A stretch of 64,000 nt of DNA from JAHEFU01 sp020440645 (GCA_020440645.1 JAGRNR010000014.1:3934-67933), one strand, 5' to 3'. Positions 1-9,003 are shown, counted from the stretch's first letter. Made by a program: numbers and translations. The notes: generated from the letters alone by a model not told the origin.

Positions 1-959
1 CCCGGGTCAACCAGCACCTCGAGGCCCTTGCGCACGTCAGCCATGTCCTCCGGATAGACGTTGAGGTGCACCCACAGGCTGTTCAGGTTGCCAATGGTGA
101 ATACCGGCTCCTCGGTGCCAACCATTTCGCCGGCGGTGACATGCTTCTCGATGATCTCGCCGGAGGCCGGGGCATAGACAGTGAAGCCGGTCAGGCTGGC
201 CTCCGGGTTGGCAATGATGCCCGCGATCTGCTCGTCACTGACTCCCAGCGCATGCAGGGTCTGCTCGATGCCACGCTTCTCGATGCGCTTCTCGTCAACG
301 GCCTGCTTCGCCTCCAGGTAGTCCTGTTCCGCGCTGATGCCCTTCTCGACCAGCATCTGCTCACGCTTCGCAGTCTCCTCCAGCAGCTCCAGCTGGCTCA
401 GCACGGCGAGATATGCACTCTTGTGCTCGGCCAGCTCAGTGCTGTCAAGCTCCAGCATCACAGCCCCCTGGCGCACATTGTCACCGAGCACGTAATGCAC
501 CTTGCGCACGATGCCGTTCACGCGCGGGATCACATGCGTGACGCTGTCCTCGTTGATTCCGACCTCCCCGGTCAGCTCGAGGTCTCGGCCCAGGCTCCCC
601 GCTCCGGCCGGCGCACTTGCTATCCCCAGCTCGCGGATCTGCTGGGCATCCAGCTCGATCATCGCCGGGCCGTCTTCGTGGCCCGCATGGTCATCGTGGC
701 CAGCATGCTCATCAGGTTGAGCGCCATCCTCAGCATGGGCTGCATGGTCGTGCTCATCCTCCGCGGGTGCAGCCTCGGCATGGGCCGCATGGTCGTGTTC
801 ATCCTCCACCGGCTCCGCCTCGGCGTGCGCGGCATGGTCGTGTTCGTCATGGCTGTCCACCGCTGTGGCAGACTTGCCGCCCTGTCCGGCCGGACAGCCA
901 GCCAGCGACAGCAGCGCAGCCAGTACGGTCAGCGCCAGTATGCAGTTCCTGTTATTCAT
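1..959 (-). CDS. RND efflux periplasmic adaptor lipoprotein, CusB/CzcB-like (3' end outside window)
   Basis: Membrane-fusion adaptor that would link an inner-membrane RND pump to the TolC-type protein encoded just upstream. The reading frame is open from ATG at 959 to the window edge, so the C-terminus is missing. The N-terminus has a lipoprotein signal ending LSLAGC. A strongly His-rich linker (about residues 36-95) follows, with three copies of a DEHDHAAHAE-type repeat and a further HAGHDDHAGH stretch. Then come biotinyl/lipoyl-like and alpha-hairpin segments (ELTGEVGINED, VYAPASGEI, VHLNVYPED) typical of CusB/CzcB adaptors. The start overlaps the TolC stop by 8 nt, indicating translational coupling. 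The His-rich linker supports a metal-cation substrate (Cu, Zn, Co or Ni; inference). The pump gene is expected beyond position 1. Confidence 0.9.
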   Translation of the reverse strand, partial: MNNRNCILALTVLAALLSLAGCPAGQGGKSATAVDSHDEHDHAAHAEAEPVEDEHDHAAHAEAAPAEDEHDHAAHAEDGAQPDEHAGHDDHAGHEDGPAMIELDAQQIRELGIASAPAGAGSLGRDLELTGEVGINEDSVTHVIPRVNGIVRKVHYVLGDNVRQGAVMLELDSTELAEHKSAYLAVLSQLELLEETAKREQMLVEKGISAEQDYLEAKQAVDEKRIEKRGIEQTLHALGVSDEQIAGIIANPEASLTGFTVYAPASGEIIEKHVTAGEMVGTEEPVFTIGNLNSLWVHLNVYPEDMADVRKGLEVLVDP

Positions 960-2433
960 TGTCATTTTCCTCTGTTGCCTGCGGCTCCGGCTCATCCCGG
1001 ATCTCGATCAGCTGCACATCCCGATCCCCCGATGGGCCGGCCCAGTCGGCCATGCCCATGTCCAGCAGGGATTCGATCTCGGCCACCGCCAGGCGGTACT
1101 CCACCAGTGCGGCGGTCTGCTCGCTCTCCAGCTCCAGCACCGTGCGCTGGGCATCGAGCACGTCCAGCAGGCCGAACTTGCCGTAGTGGTAGCCTTCCTC
1201 GGTCAGCGCCAGCGCTTCGTTGGCACTGGGCAGCAGGCTGCGGCCGTAGTCGCGGTAGTTGGCAAGCGCCAGCGTGGCCTGCGCATGCAGCTGGCTGAGC
1301 TGCATCCGGGTGTCGAGCCGTGCCGCGTCACGTGCATGCTGCACCTGCTCCCGGCGGTGGTAGGCAGCGTTGATCCCGCCCTCGTTCTTGTCATGCACGG
1401 GCAGCTCCCATGCCACGCCGACCTTGAACACCGTCTCCTGGATCTCATTGAGCCGGCTGATCCCGCCGAACAGTTCGAGGTCCGAAACCGAATTGGCATT
1501 TTCCAGTGACAGCAGCGCATTGAGTGCGTCGTACTCCGCATCGAACCTGGCAACCGCCGGCAGGCCCTCGATCACCTGCTCCAGCTCGCTGAGCTCCAGC
1601 AGGTCCGGGCCGGCACCGTTTCCGGCATCGACAGAGTCGAAATCCGGTTCACTGATGCCCATCGCCGTTGCCAGGCTGCGCAGGGACAGCTCGCTTGAGC
1701 GTTCGGCGGAGCCGATCTGCAGGTCGAGGCGTGCCAGCTCGATGTCCAGCCGCTCCAGTTCGAGCCGCGCACTGCGCCCGGCCTCAACACTGGCGGCCAC
1801 CGTGTCATAGATGTGCTGCACCAGCTGGCGGTAACGGCCAAGCTGCTCCAGCTCATAGCGGGATGACTGCGCTTCGGCATAGGCCATGCGCACCGCCGAG
1901 CGTATCTCGTACTCCAGTTCGGCGATGTCCCATTGCACCAGTTCACCCTCCAGCCGCGCCGTGGCCTCGCGCAGGCTGCGCTTGCCGCCACGCTCGAGGG
2001 ACTGGCTGTAGGTCAGGTGCGTTGCCAGCGCCTTCACGCCGGTGGCTTCCTGTGTGCCGCCGAACTCCTCGAGTTCAACCTCGACCGCCGGGTTGGGCTT
2101 GCGTCCCTGCTGGAAAGCCTCGCTCTGCATTGCCTGGTATTCGCGGCGCAGCGCGGCGATGCCGGGATGGTCAGCGAGGGCACGGCGCAAGGCATCATCG
2201 AGGCTCAGCACATGCTGGCCGCTTGCCAGCTCAATCGCACGGGTCTCGAGCGCCTCGGCCCCGAACAGCGCCTCGACGACGCCCGGAACTTCCGGGGGAG
2301 GAGCCTGGGACTGTGTGTCCTGCAGGGTCACTTCAGTAACTGTGATCGTGTCGGCCAATGCCAGGGTCGGTAGTGCCGCCAGCAGCATCGTCAATATCAG
2401 CAATGCGCTGCATTGCCTGAAAGCAATTTGCAT
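952..2433 (-). CDS. TolC family outer-membrane efflux protein (CusC/CzcC-like)
   Basis: Outer-membrane channel of a tripartite efflux system, 493 aa. An N-terminal Sec signal (residues 1-27, ending ALALA) is followed by two outer-membrane efflux-protein repeats with long Glu/Ala/Leu-rich coiled-coil helices, for example around RLDIELARLDLQIG and the C-terminal ALVEYRLAVAEIE. The length is usual for the family. The start has GGAGAA about 6 nt upstream. It is the middle gene of a minus-strand operon: small secreted protein, this gene, adaptor. The direct overlap with the His-rich adaptor argues for a heavy-metal efflux complex rather than a drug pump (inference from context). Confidence 0.9.
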   Translation of the reverse strand: MQIAFRQCSALLILTMLLAALPTLALADTITVTEVTLQDTQSQAPPPEVPGVVEALFGAEALETRAIELASGQHVLSLDDALRRALADHPGIAALRREYQAMQSEAFQQGRKPNPAVEVELEEFGGTQEATGVKALATHLTYSQSLERGGKRSLREATARLEGELVQWDIAELEYEIRSAVRMAYAEAQSSRYELEQLGRYRQLVQHIYDTVAASVEAGRSARLELERLDIELARLDLQIGSAERSSELSLRSLATAMGISEPDFDSVDAGNGAGPDLLELSELEQVIEGLPAVARFDAEYDALNALLSLENANSVSDLELFGGISRLNEIQETVFKVGVAWELPVHDKNEGGINAAYHRREQVQHARDAARLDTRMQLSQLHAQATLALANYRDYGRSLLPSANEALALTEEGYHYGKFGLLDVLDAQRTVLELESEQTAALVEYRLAVAEIESLLDMGMADWAGPSGDRDVQLIEIRDEPEPQATEENDNE

Positions 2434-2496
2434 GGAATCTTCTCCGGGAATGTGGTGAGCAGAAGCGGGCCGGGCGGCCCAGCGGGAGAAGTCGGT

Positions 2497-2973
2497 CTAG
2501 ATCAGCAGGCAGGTGGACTCGGAGAAGAGTTCAGCCGCAGTGGGCGGTGAACCATCCTGGTTGTCCACGAAGGCGGACATCGGGTTGCCGGTGCTTGCTG
2601 CCGGTGCAGCATCAAAGCTGTAAAGGCAGCCACCAAGCCAGTGGTGCACGGCGACGGTCTTGGCCTTGATCAGCCGGTTGACCGGGCTGGCATGCAGCAC
2701 CTGGTCCTGGCAGGAAGCACAGTGGCGGTGGGAATAACTTTCCTGACCCGGTCCACCATGCTCGTGCATCTCCGCCTCACTGCATTCCAAGCAGGCTTCG
2801 CTTGAACTGGATATGCACTGGCCGTTGACGGCCTGCTCGAGGCGCGGCAGCTGGCCTGATTCGTGGCAGAGCACGAACTGCATCGGGGCAGGGCTGGTCA
2901 GCACGAGCAGCACAAGGCAGATGCGCACCGTGTGGCGCGCAAATGCGGTGAATGCTGTCTGCCTGAATGCCAT
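2497..2973 (-). CDS. Secreted Cys/His-rich small protein of a metal-efflux operon
   Basis: A 158-aa protein with a hydrophobic N-terminal segment (residues about 15-33) and an otherwise polar body rich in potential ligands. These include CHESG, QCISSSSEACLEC, MHEHGG, SHRHCASC and a C-terminal CLLI. The cysteines and histidines cluster at residues 35-95, consistent with a periplasmic metal-binding or metal-sensing partner. It is the first gene of the operon that continues into TolC and the His-rich adaptor, 63 nt upstream of TolC. I do not recognise a named domain with confidence. Small proteins with a C..G....E...G.C pattern next to cation efflux genes are a recurring theme, but this assignment is from memory and weak. 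AGGAAGG precedes the ATG. Confidence 0.7.
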   Translation of the reverse strand: MAFRQTAFTAFARHTVRICLVLLVLTSPAPMQFVLCHESGQLPRLEQAVNGQCISSSSEACLECSEAEMHEHGGPGQESYSHRHCASCQDQVLHASPVNRLIKAKTVAVHHWLGGCLYSFDAAPAASTGNPMSAFVDNQDGSPPTAAELFSESTCLLI

Positions 2974-3006
2974 GCCTTCCTGATCAGGGGTTGCCCCCAG
3001 GCGCGC

Positions 3007-3036
3007 AGATTACCACGCCATTCGCCGCAGTGTCAA
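3007..3036 (-). promoter_or_regulatory. sigma70-like promoter of the metal-efflux operon
   Basis: On the minus strand a perfect -35 TTGACA (3031-3036) is followed after 18 nt by -10 TAATCT (3007-3012), 33 nt upstream of the 2973 start codon. It is the best consensus promoter I found in the window. It lies in the divergent gap shared with the SGNH gene. Confidence 0.6.
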
Positions 3037-3181
3037 TTCACGGCAGCCCAGTGAGAATCAACTATCAACAGTATTAGGACTATCCTGCCTTCTGGCATAT
3101 ACTGCGCATCAGCGGATGACCGGCAAGGTACAGATAGAGAGTCCATCAGGCGAGGATGGAAGCAGGTCGGAGCTGGAAGCA

Positions 3182-4207
3182 ATGCGGAAGCTGCTGCTCT
3201 GCGCGCTGCTTGTCGCTGCCTGCCTGCTGGCCAGCCTGCTCTTCCTCGCGGCATTTGTAACCAAGGGGCTTGGACTCGGCGAGCTAGGCCGGCTGCCCGT
3301 GCTGCATCAGTGGTACCGCCAGCATGAATCGGACCCGCAGCCGGGCATCATTGTGCTGGGTGACAGCCTCGGACGATCGGCATTCAACGCCCGGCATGTG
3401 AATGAGTCTGCTGCCATCGGCCAGCCGACTGCATGGAACCTTGCCAGCTCCGCTCGCAGCTACCCCGAGATGCTGCTGGACATCGGCCAGCCGGCGCTGG
3501 CAGATTCCACCATCCTTCTTTTCGTGTCCCCGGTGACGAGCTTCAACCCCAGCAAGCTGGCCATCAACCCGCGCAAGGCCAATACATACGCCCTGCTCGG
3601 ATTGCCTGAACGATTCAGTGACAACCGCGAAAGGTATGGCAGTGCCCTCGACGCACAGTCCATGGTGCTGCTGGACCGCCCACGCTGGCAACAAATGGCC
3701 TACGCCCGCTGGCGCCTGCCGGAATGGCTGAAGGACTCGCTGCAGGTCAGTTTCGGTGCCAACCGCGAGCGCCACAGATACCTGCTCGGTGAATACAACA
3801 CAGACCTGTCCTACCCACGCTTCGGCCGCTCACTGGACGGTGATGGACTGGCCCGCGCGGTGGATGCCAGAATCGAACTGCTGCATGACCCCGGCTACTG
3901 CGGCATCAGCGAGGAGAGTTGCCAGCAGGCCCTGCGCGACATCGTCGACGGCCTGGCGAACACCGGCAGCGAACTGGTGGTCGTGATGTACCCGCTGCAC
4001 CCCGCCTATCGGGACTGGCTGGCGCGAGAGTATCCGCAGTACGGTGCGGACTGGCTGCAGGATGTGCTTGGCCCTGGGCGGCGGATCATCGACATCAGTG
4101 ATTTCAGCGTGGACGGCCTGTTCCGTGACGACCTGCACATCAGTGACGAAGCCTCCATCACACTGACGGAGCACCTGCTGCAGCTGCTGCGGGAGGACGG
4201 AAGCTAG
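3182..4207 (+). CDS. SGNH-hydrolase-like protein paired with MBOAT acyltransferase
   Basis: Probable membrane-anchored, periplasmic partner of the following MBOAT protein, in the style of AlgJ/AlgX/DltD, which move acetyl or other acyl groups onto an extracellular polymer. I use ATG 3182 (341 aa) because GGAGC lies about 9 nt upstream and it puts a basic n-region directly before the hydrophobic anchor (residues 3-24). ATG 3116 would add 22 hydrophilic residues. Block I Ser motif VLGDSLGRS and a C-terminal block V DDLHISDEA supply the Ser, Asp and His of an SGNH active site. The stop codon abuts the GTG start of the MBOAT gene, so the two are one translation unit. Substrate polymer and acyl group cannot be told from sequence. 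Confidence 0.75.
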   Translation: MRKLLLCALLVAACLLASLLFLAAFVTKGLGLGELGRLPVLHQWYRQHESDPQPGIIVLGDSLGRSAFNARHVNESAAIGQPTAWNLASSARSYPEMLLDIGQPALADSTILLFVSPVTSFNPSKLAINPRKANTYALLGLPERFSDNRERYGSALDAQSMVLLDRPRWQQMAYARWRLPEWLKDSLQVSFGANRERHRYLLGEYNTDLSYPRFGRSLDGDGLARAVDARIELLHDPGYCGISEESCQQALRDIVDGLANTGSELVVVMYPLHPAYRDWLAREYPQYGADWLQDVLGPGRRIIDISDFSVDGLFRDDLHISDEASITLTEHLLQLLREDGS

Positions 4208-5623
4208 GTGCTGTTCCCCAGCCTGCAGTTCGCCGGGTTCATGCTGCTGCTTCTGGCAATCCTCGCGCTGCTGCGCGGCCAGCCGGCGCGCAAGCTGCTG
4301 CTGCTCGTTGCCAGCTACCTGTTCTACATGGCCTGGAACCCGGCCTTCATCATCCTGATCATCTTCTCGAGCTTCGTCGACTGGTTCGTCGGCGCAGCAC
4401 TTGAGCATGAGGAGCGCAGGCAGCGGCGCATGGGCCTGCTGCTCGTGAGCCTCGTTGCCAATCTCGGGCTGCTGGCCTGGTTCAAGTATTCAGGCTTCCT
4501 GTCAGCGATGCTGCTCGGATTCTCGCGCGAGCTGGGGCTTGGCTGGCACTGGCAGTGGCCGGAGATCACCCTGCCCGTCGGCATCTCGTTCTACACCTTC
4601 CAGACCCTTTCCTACTCGATCGACATCTACGCCCGGCGCATCCGCCCGGCCCGCAGCCTGCTGGACTACGCGCTCTACGTGGCCTTCTTCCCGCAGCTGG
4701 TGGCCGGCCCGATCGTGCGCGCCCGTGAGTTCCTGCCGCAGCTCACGCAGGGCATCCGCCTGCGCCTGACACCGAAGGCCGTGTCCCTGATCAGCGGCGG
4801 GCTGGTGAAGAAGGTGGTGATCGCCGACAACCTCGCCCCCTATGTCGATGCCGTGTATGGCAACCCGGCGTCCTTCAGCGGCCCGGACATCCTGCTGGCT
4901 ACGCTGTGCTTCAGTACGCAGATCTACTGCGACTTCTCCGGCTACTCCGACATGGCGATCGGGCTGGCCTCGATCTTCGGCCTCGAGCTGCCGCGCAACT
5001 TCAACTACCCCTACTTCGCCCAGGGCGCATCCGACTTCTGGCGCCGCTGGCACATCACCCTCTCGCGCTGGTTGCGGGACTACCTCTACATCCCGCTCGG
5101 CGGCAACCGCCACGGCACGGCCCGCACCTACCTCAACCTGATGCTGACCATGCTGCTCGGCGGCCTGTGGCACGGTGCCGGCTGGACCTTCATCCTGTGG
5201 GGTGCCTGGCATGGCCTGCTGCTGGTGCTGCAGCGGCTAAACCCGCTGGAGAGGGCACTCAGCCGCCCGGCCTGGCGCCTGCCCGTCAAGCTCAGCAGCT
5301 GGCTGCTGTTCCAGGCCTGTGTGCTGTTCGGCTGGATGCTCTTCAGGGCCGCCGACTGGTTCAGCCTGGGCGAACTTCTCGGTGGCCTGCAGCGCTTTGG
5401 CCATGGATGGCAGCTGCAGCGGCTGGATAACGTGGAACTGTTCACCGTGCTTGGGGTGCTGCTGATCTTCTGGTGCAGCCATATGCTGATGTACCAGCGC
5501 CAGCGGCGTATCCGTCGGGAGCCCAGCTGGCGCAGCGCGATGGCTACCCTGGCCGCCTCCACGGTGCTCCTCTCACTGCTATGGCCGGCTGATTCGGCAC
5601 CTTTTATATATTTCCAGTTCTAA
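4208..5623 (+). CDS. MBOAT family O-acyltransferase (AlgI/DltB-like)
   Basis: Polytopic inner-membrane acyltransferase, 471 aa, that would pass acyl groups across the membrane for O-acylation of a surface polysaccharide. Family hallmarks are visible: FFPQLVAGPIVRAREFLPQ, YCDFSGYSDMAIGLA, the WRRWHITLSRWL motif, LGGNRHG, and GGLWHGAGWTF containing the invariant catalytic His (His322). The length matches AlgI. It starts at GTG immediately after the SGNH stop (TAGGTG). No alginate biosynthesis genes are nearby, so an alginate role is not implied. The pair may acetylate another exopolysaccharide or a cell-wall polymer. Confidence 0.92.
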   Translation: MLFPSLQFAGFMLLLLAILALLRGQPARKLLLLVASYLFYMAWNPAFIILIIFSSFVDWFVGAALEHEERRQRRMGLLLVSLVANLGLLAWFKYSGFLSAMLLGFSRELGLGWHWQWPEITLPVGISFYTFQTLSYSIDIYARRIRPARSLLDYALYVAFFPQLVAGPIVRAREFLPQLTQGIRLRLTPKAVSLISGGLVKKVVIADNLAPYVDAVYGNPASFSGPDILLATLCFSTQIYCDFSGYSDMAIGLASIFGLELPRNFNYPYFAQGASDFWRRWHITLSRWLRDYLYIPLGGNRHGTARTYLNLMLTMLLGGLWHGAGWTFILWGAWHGLLLVLQRLNPLERALSRPAWRLPVKLSSWLLFQACVLFGWMLFRAADWFSLGELLGGLQRFGHGWQLQRLDNVELFTVLGVLLIFWCSHMLMYQRQRRIRREPSWRSAMATLAASTVLLSLLWPADSAPFIYFQF

Positions 5624-5702
5624 TTTTGTCGCATTTAACTCTCATTTAACCATTAATAAAGAAATTTTGCATGATTCACTTTCCATTCTCCTGCCATCCT
5701 GA

Positions 5703-5750
5703 TAGAATCTGGCGTATAAGCGCATCGGACTTTGGGCCGATTGCTTTTTT
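5703..5750 (+). terminator. Candidate hairpin plus T-tract, terminator or leader attenuator
   Basis: A stem with GCA.TCGG (5722-5728) pairing CCGATTGC (5737-5744, one bulged T) around an 8-nt loop is followed by TTTTTT (5745-5750). It lies 145 nt beyond the MBOAT stop and just before the next gene's ribosome binding site. A weak -10 (TAGAAT, 5703-5708) lies upstream of the hairpin, so the structure could sit in the leader of the 5768 gene. Confidence 0.4.
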
Positions 5751-5767
5751 CAAGAGCGGAGAGAAAG

Positions 5768-6034
5768 ATGGCAGATAGCAAGAATGTCAACACTGGCAAG
5801 CTGGAATCCTCGATTACCAGTTTTCTCAGTGATGACTCTCATATCCGTCAGATGTCCATGTCGATTGACCGCACGACGCAGATGGTTGCGAACCTGCGGG
5901 AACTCGACAGGATCTATGACGCTGAAATCACCATGGCGCATGGCCAGCGCAAGTACGCGCTGATGCATGAGAAGATGGTGAAGATGGAGCGCATTCGCAA
6001 CGGCGAGCACGTTTCCTTCAACATCGGCCACTGA
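5768..6034 (+). CDS. Small helical cytoplasmic protein, unknown function
   Basis: An 88-aa hydrophilic protein, mostly charged and probably alpha-helical, with Met-rich segments (RQMSMSIDRTTQM and YALMHEKMVKMERIRNG). There is no signal peptide or membrane segment. I use ATG 5768 because GGAG lies 6-7 nt upstream; the upstream in-frame ATG at 5732 falls inside the hairpin/T-tract. It stands alone between the acylation pair and a convergent hydrolase gene. No family recognised. Confidence 0.6.
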   Translation: MADSKNVNTGKLESSITSFLSDDSHIRQMSMSIDRTTQMVANLRELDRIYDAEITMAHGQRKYALMHEKMVKMERIRNGEHVSFNIGH

Positions 6035-6113
6035 CACAACATTCCATGAATCTGGCCGAACAGAGGCCAGGCAAGTTTGCGCATCATTTACCCTGAAATC
6101 CAGGCGAGCCGCT

Positions 6114-7295
6114 TCACTCGTCGACTGCCTTGTCCAGCTCCTTCATCCACTGCTCAGCCAGCTTGACCATGTCCTCCGGCACGCTGTGCCCCCCGTCAAA
6201 CTCCTGCCAGCTGACATCATGTCCGGCCTCGATCAATGCATCCCGCAGGGCCTGTCCGCCGGCGAAATCCACCTGCGTATCCTTGCTGCCGTGCACGATG
6301 AACCAGCGCTGCTTGCCGGGATGATCGCGCAGCAGGCCATCCCCGATCAGGAAATCCCACAGCGAGCCGCCGAAGATGATCGCCCCGTCCACCTGCAGTG
6401 GGTTGGACAGCGCTTCATAGACTGAGGTCATCGCCCCCTGGCTGAAGCCGAACAGGTAGACCGAACTGATGTTGTGCGTGCGCTGCATCGTGCCGATCAG
6501 CTCGTCGAGGTAGGCCTGGGTGTCCGCGAAGCTCTCCGGCGGCAGGCCTCCGTTCATCGTCCAGCCGGCCCAGGAGTAGCCGACGGCATCGCCGAGCGGG
6601 AAGGCATAGGGTGCCTGCGGGCAGACCATGATGAAGTCGGGGTCAGCGAAACGCTCGCGGATCCCCATGAAGCTCTCGGCATTGCTGCCGAAGCCGTGCA
6701 GTGCCACCAGCAGGCGGTAGGACTGGCGCGGGTCATAGTCATTCGGGTAGCTGACCCAGGCCGGCTGCCAGGTATGGGCCGGGATGAAGATCCGCTGCCC
6801 GGCTGCGGCCTGGCGCTTCTCGATCTGCTCCGCCATCCCAGCCACTTCCCATCTGAACAGCGGGTCATCCCGCACCAGTGTGAAGTCCGGGTCGTTCTGC
6901 AGGCCGTGCACGTCGCTGAAGCCGTTGTCAACGCTGAGCTGCAGGAAGCGTGCCGCCAGCTCGGCCCTGCCCAGCAGTCCGTAGCAGCAGGCCAGGTTGT
7001 ACTGGGTCGTGTTGTCGCCCGCGCCCTGCTTCAGCGCGAGGATGTAGAAGGCTGCCGCCCGCTCGAAGTCACCTGAGGAATATGCCTGTCCGGCCAGCCT
7101 GCCGTAGTCCGGCTGCGTGCTGGACAATTCATCAGCCAGCGCGCTATCGTAGATGTCAACGGAAGCCAGTTCGGCGGAGTAATCCGGCTCCGGACTGTCC
7201 TCGGCGGCGGCACTGATTCCGGCAAACAGGAAGGAAATGGCAACAAGGATCGCAAACCGGCTGGACAGCCCGGCATGGATGCTGGCAGGGAACAT
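6114..7295 (-). CDS. Secreted TPR-containing alpha/beta hydrolase (phospholipase/carboxylesterase type)
   Basis: Exported esterase, 393 aa. A signal peptide (about residues 1-31, ending ISAAA) is followed by a helical TPR-like segment (about 45-140: AGQAYSSGDFERAAAFYILAL, LLGRAELAARFL). The C-terminal catalytic domain resembles the phospholipase/carboxylesterase (Abhydrolase_2) family: oxyanion region LLVALHGFGSN, nucleophile elbow LFGFSQGAMT, acid region VHGSKDTQVD and catalytic His in DGGHSVPED. GGGAGG lies 6 nt before the ATG. The TPR plus hydrolase fusion is less common than the bare enzyme. Natural substrate unknown; a short ester is likely. Confidence 0.85.
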   Translation of the reverse strand: MFPASIHAGLSSRFAILVAISFLFAGISAAAEDSPEPDYSAELASVDIYDSALADELSSTQPDYGRLAGQAYSSGDFERAAAFYILALKQGAGDNTTQYNLACCYGLLGRAELAARFLQLSVDNGFSDVHGLQNDPDFTLVRDDPLFRWEVAGMAEQIEKRQAAAGQRIFIPAHTWQPAWVSYPNDYDPRQSYRLLVALHGFGSNAESFMGIRERFADPDFIMVCPQAPYAFPLGDAVGYSWAGWTMNGGLPPESFADTQAYLDELIGTMQRTHNISSVYLFGFSQGAMTSVYEALSNPLQVDGAIIFGGSLWDFLIGDGLLRDHPGKQRWFIVHGSKDTQVDFAGGQALRDALIEAGHDVSWQEFDGGHSVPEDMVKLAEQWMKELDKAVDE

Positions 7296-7371
7296 GTTGG
7301 CCTCCCGGTGGCGCGGTCACTGCGCCTGAGCACAGCATAGCCGCCGGGTGCGGCCGGGGCAATGCCCGCTG

Positions 7372-7584
7372 CTAGGTCAGCTGCGCACTGCCGCTGCAGG
7401 CTTCGATCTTCATTGCCTTGAGGATCAGGCTCATCGGACAGAATCCCGTGAAGCTGGACTGCAGCATGTTCACACCGACAAACGCGTCGAGGATCAGCCA
7501 GTATGGGCTGACGTAATACGCAAGAATCGCACCCAGCAGTATCAGGCTGCCGGCTATGCGAAAGATGATCCGTTCACGACACAT
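7372..7584 (-). CDS. DUF2892/YgaP-type small membrane protein
   Basis: A 70-aa protein with two predicted membrane helices (SLILLGAILAYYVSPYWLIL and VNMLQSSFTGF), an N-terminal CRERIIFRIAGS and the C-terminal FCPMSLIL motif that marks the DUF2892 (YgaP transmembrane) family. It often accompanies rhodanese or thiosulfate-handling genes, but none is nearby. AGAGGTG precedes the ATG. It is divergent from the RND adaptor at 7713. Confidence 0.8.
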   Translation of the reverse strand: MCRERIIFRIAGSLILLGAILAYYVSPYWLILDAFVGVNMLQSSFTGFCPMSLILKAMKIEACSGSAQLT

Positions 7585-7712
7585 GTCGCACCTCTGTCAG
7601 TGGTCTCCCCACTCAATACCCACATTTACGATAATTGTTTCGGAATCGGAATAATTCATATCCTTATTAGACTACTTTCCCTGTTCAGGATTTCATGTCC
7701 TGGAGGCACGCC

Positions 7713-9002
7713 ATGAGCAACACTGGTATTTCGAAGTCCAAGGTGGGACTGGCAACGCTGGCAACGGCGTCAATGCTGGTAGTCCTGCTCCTTACATCCT
7801 GCAACAAGGCTGACAACGCAGCCGGACATGCAGCCATCCCCGAGGTGAATGCCCCGGTCAGCACCGTTGAGGCCGGCATCGTGCCGGGTTCGATCGAGCT
7901 GACGGGCACGGTCACCGGCCGCAGCAGCATCCCGCTGTCCAGCAAGCTGATGAGCGAGATCACGATGCTCACGGTGGAGGAAGGCGACCGCGTCAGCGCC
8001 GGTGAGGTGCTGGTACGCCTCGATGACAGCGACATCCGCGCGATGCGCAGCGAGGCAGCCGCCTACCGCGCCGAGGCCCAGGCGGTGCTCAGCGAGGTCG
8101 CGGCGGTGAAGCAGCAGGCGACTGCCACCGTCAGCCAGTCCGAGGCCGCGATCGCCCAGGCGGAGGTTGCGCTGGAGGATGCGGAACGCGACCTCGGGCG
8201 CTTCCAGGCCCTTTATGAGAAGTCCGTGGTTTCTCGCGCCGAGCTGGACAAGGTGCAGCTCGGGGCCGATGTTGCCAGGCAGAACCTCAACCAGGCCCGC
8301 GCCGCCAAGGAACAGGCGCTGGCCGCCGTGGCCCAGGCCGAGAGCCGCAACCCGCAGGTCGAGGCCCGCGAGCAGCAGGCCGGAGCGCGTGACCTGCAGG
8401 CTGCCTCGATGCAGGCCTATGCCACGCTGAGCGCTCCCTTCGACGGCATCGTCAAGGCCAAGTACTTCGAGCAGGGACAGCTCAGCGTGCCCGGCCAGCC
8501 GATCATCGTGGTCGAGCAGATTGCCAACATGCGTGTCAGCCTTGCCATCCCGGACCATGCCGCGATGGAGCTGGCAACCGGTGACACGCTGCAGGTGGCG
8601 ATAGACTCCGCCAACGGGCGTGAGCTGCGCGGCGGGCATATCGCCGTGCTGGCCGCCAGTGCCGACCCGGCCAGCCGCAGCGTGCTGGCGGAGGTCGAGC
8701 TGGATGACAGCAACGGCCTGCTCAGCGGGCAGTTCGTCAGGGTGCTCGTGCCCTCCGGCGAGCGCAATGTGATCCTCGCGCCTGAGTCGGCGGTGCTGCA
8801 GGATGCCGAGCTGTACTACGTCTGGCGGGTGTCCGGCGGCGGGCTGCTGACGCGCGCGACCGTCGAGCCCGGCCTGCGGATGGATGGCAAGGTCGAGATC
8901 CTGCGCGGCCTCAGTGCCGGCGACCGGATTGTCAGCGAGCCCCGGCCGGGGCTGTTCGCCGGTGCCCGCGTAAGCGGCATGGCCAGCCCGGAGGGCCACT
9001 GA
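7713..9002 (+). CDS. RND efflux periplasmic adaptor lipoprotein (HlyD/AcrA family)
   Basis: Periplasmic adaptor, 429 aa, of the efflux pump encoded 1 nt downstream. ATG 7713 has GGAGG 6 nt upstream; ATG 7695 lies before that site and is less likely. The lipobox is LLLTSC. The order is beta-barrel/lipoyl half (ELTGTVTGRSSIPLSS, EEGDRVSAGEVLVRL), a long alpha-helical hairpin rich in Ala, Glu and Gln (about residues 105-230), the second lipoyl half (YATLSAPFDGIVKAKY), and a membrane-proximal domain (about 285-420). It has no His-rich linker, unlike the adaptor at 1-959, so a different, probably organic substrate is expected. Confidence 0.9.
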   Translation: MSNTGISKSKVGLATLATASMLVVLLLTSCNKADNAAGHAAIPEVNAPVSTVEAGIVPGSIELTGTVTGRSSIPLSSKLMSEITMLTVEEGDRVSAGEVLVRLDDSDIRAMRSEAAAYRAEAQAVLSEVAAVKQQATATVSQSEAAIAQAEVALEDAERDLGRFQALYEKSVVSRAELDKVQLGADVARQNLNQARAAKEQALAAVAQAESRNPQVEAREQQAGARDLQAASMQAYATLSAPFDGIVKAKYFEQGQLSVPGQPIIVVEQIANMRVSLAIPDHAAMELATGDTLQVAIDSANGRELRGGHIAVLAASADPASRSVLAEVELDDSNGLLSGQFVRVLVPSGERNVILAPESAVLQDAELYYVWRVSGGGLLTRATVEPGLRMDGKVEILRGLSAGDRIVSEPRPGLFAGARVSGMASPEGH

Positions 9003-9003
9003 A

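Noticed and set aside
3182..5623. Alginate biosynthesis cluster
   Set aside because: Only the MBOAT/SGNH pair is present; no alg polymerase, epimerase or mannose-pathway genes are nearby.
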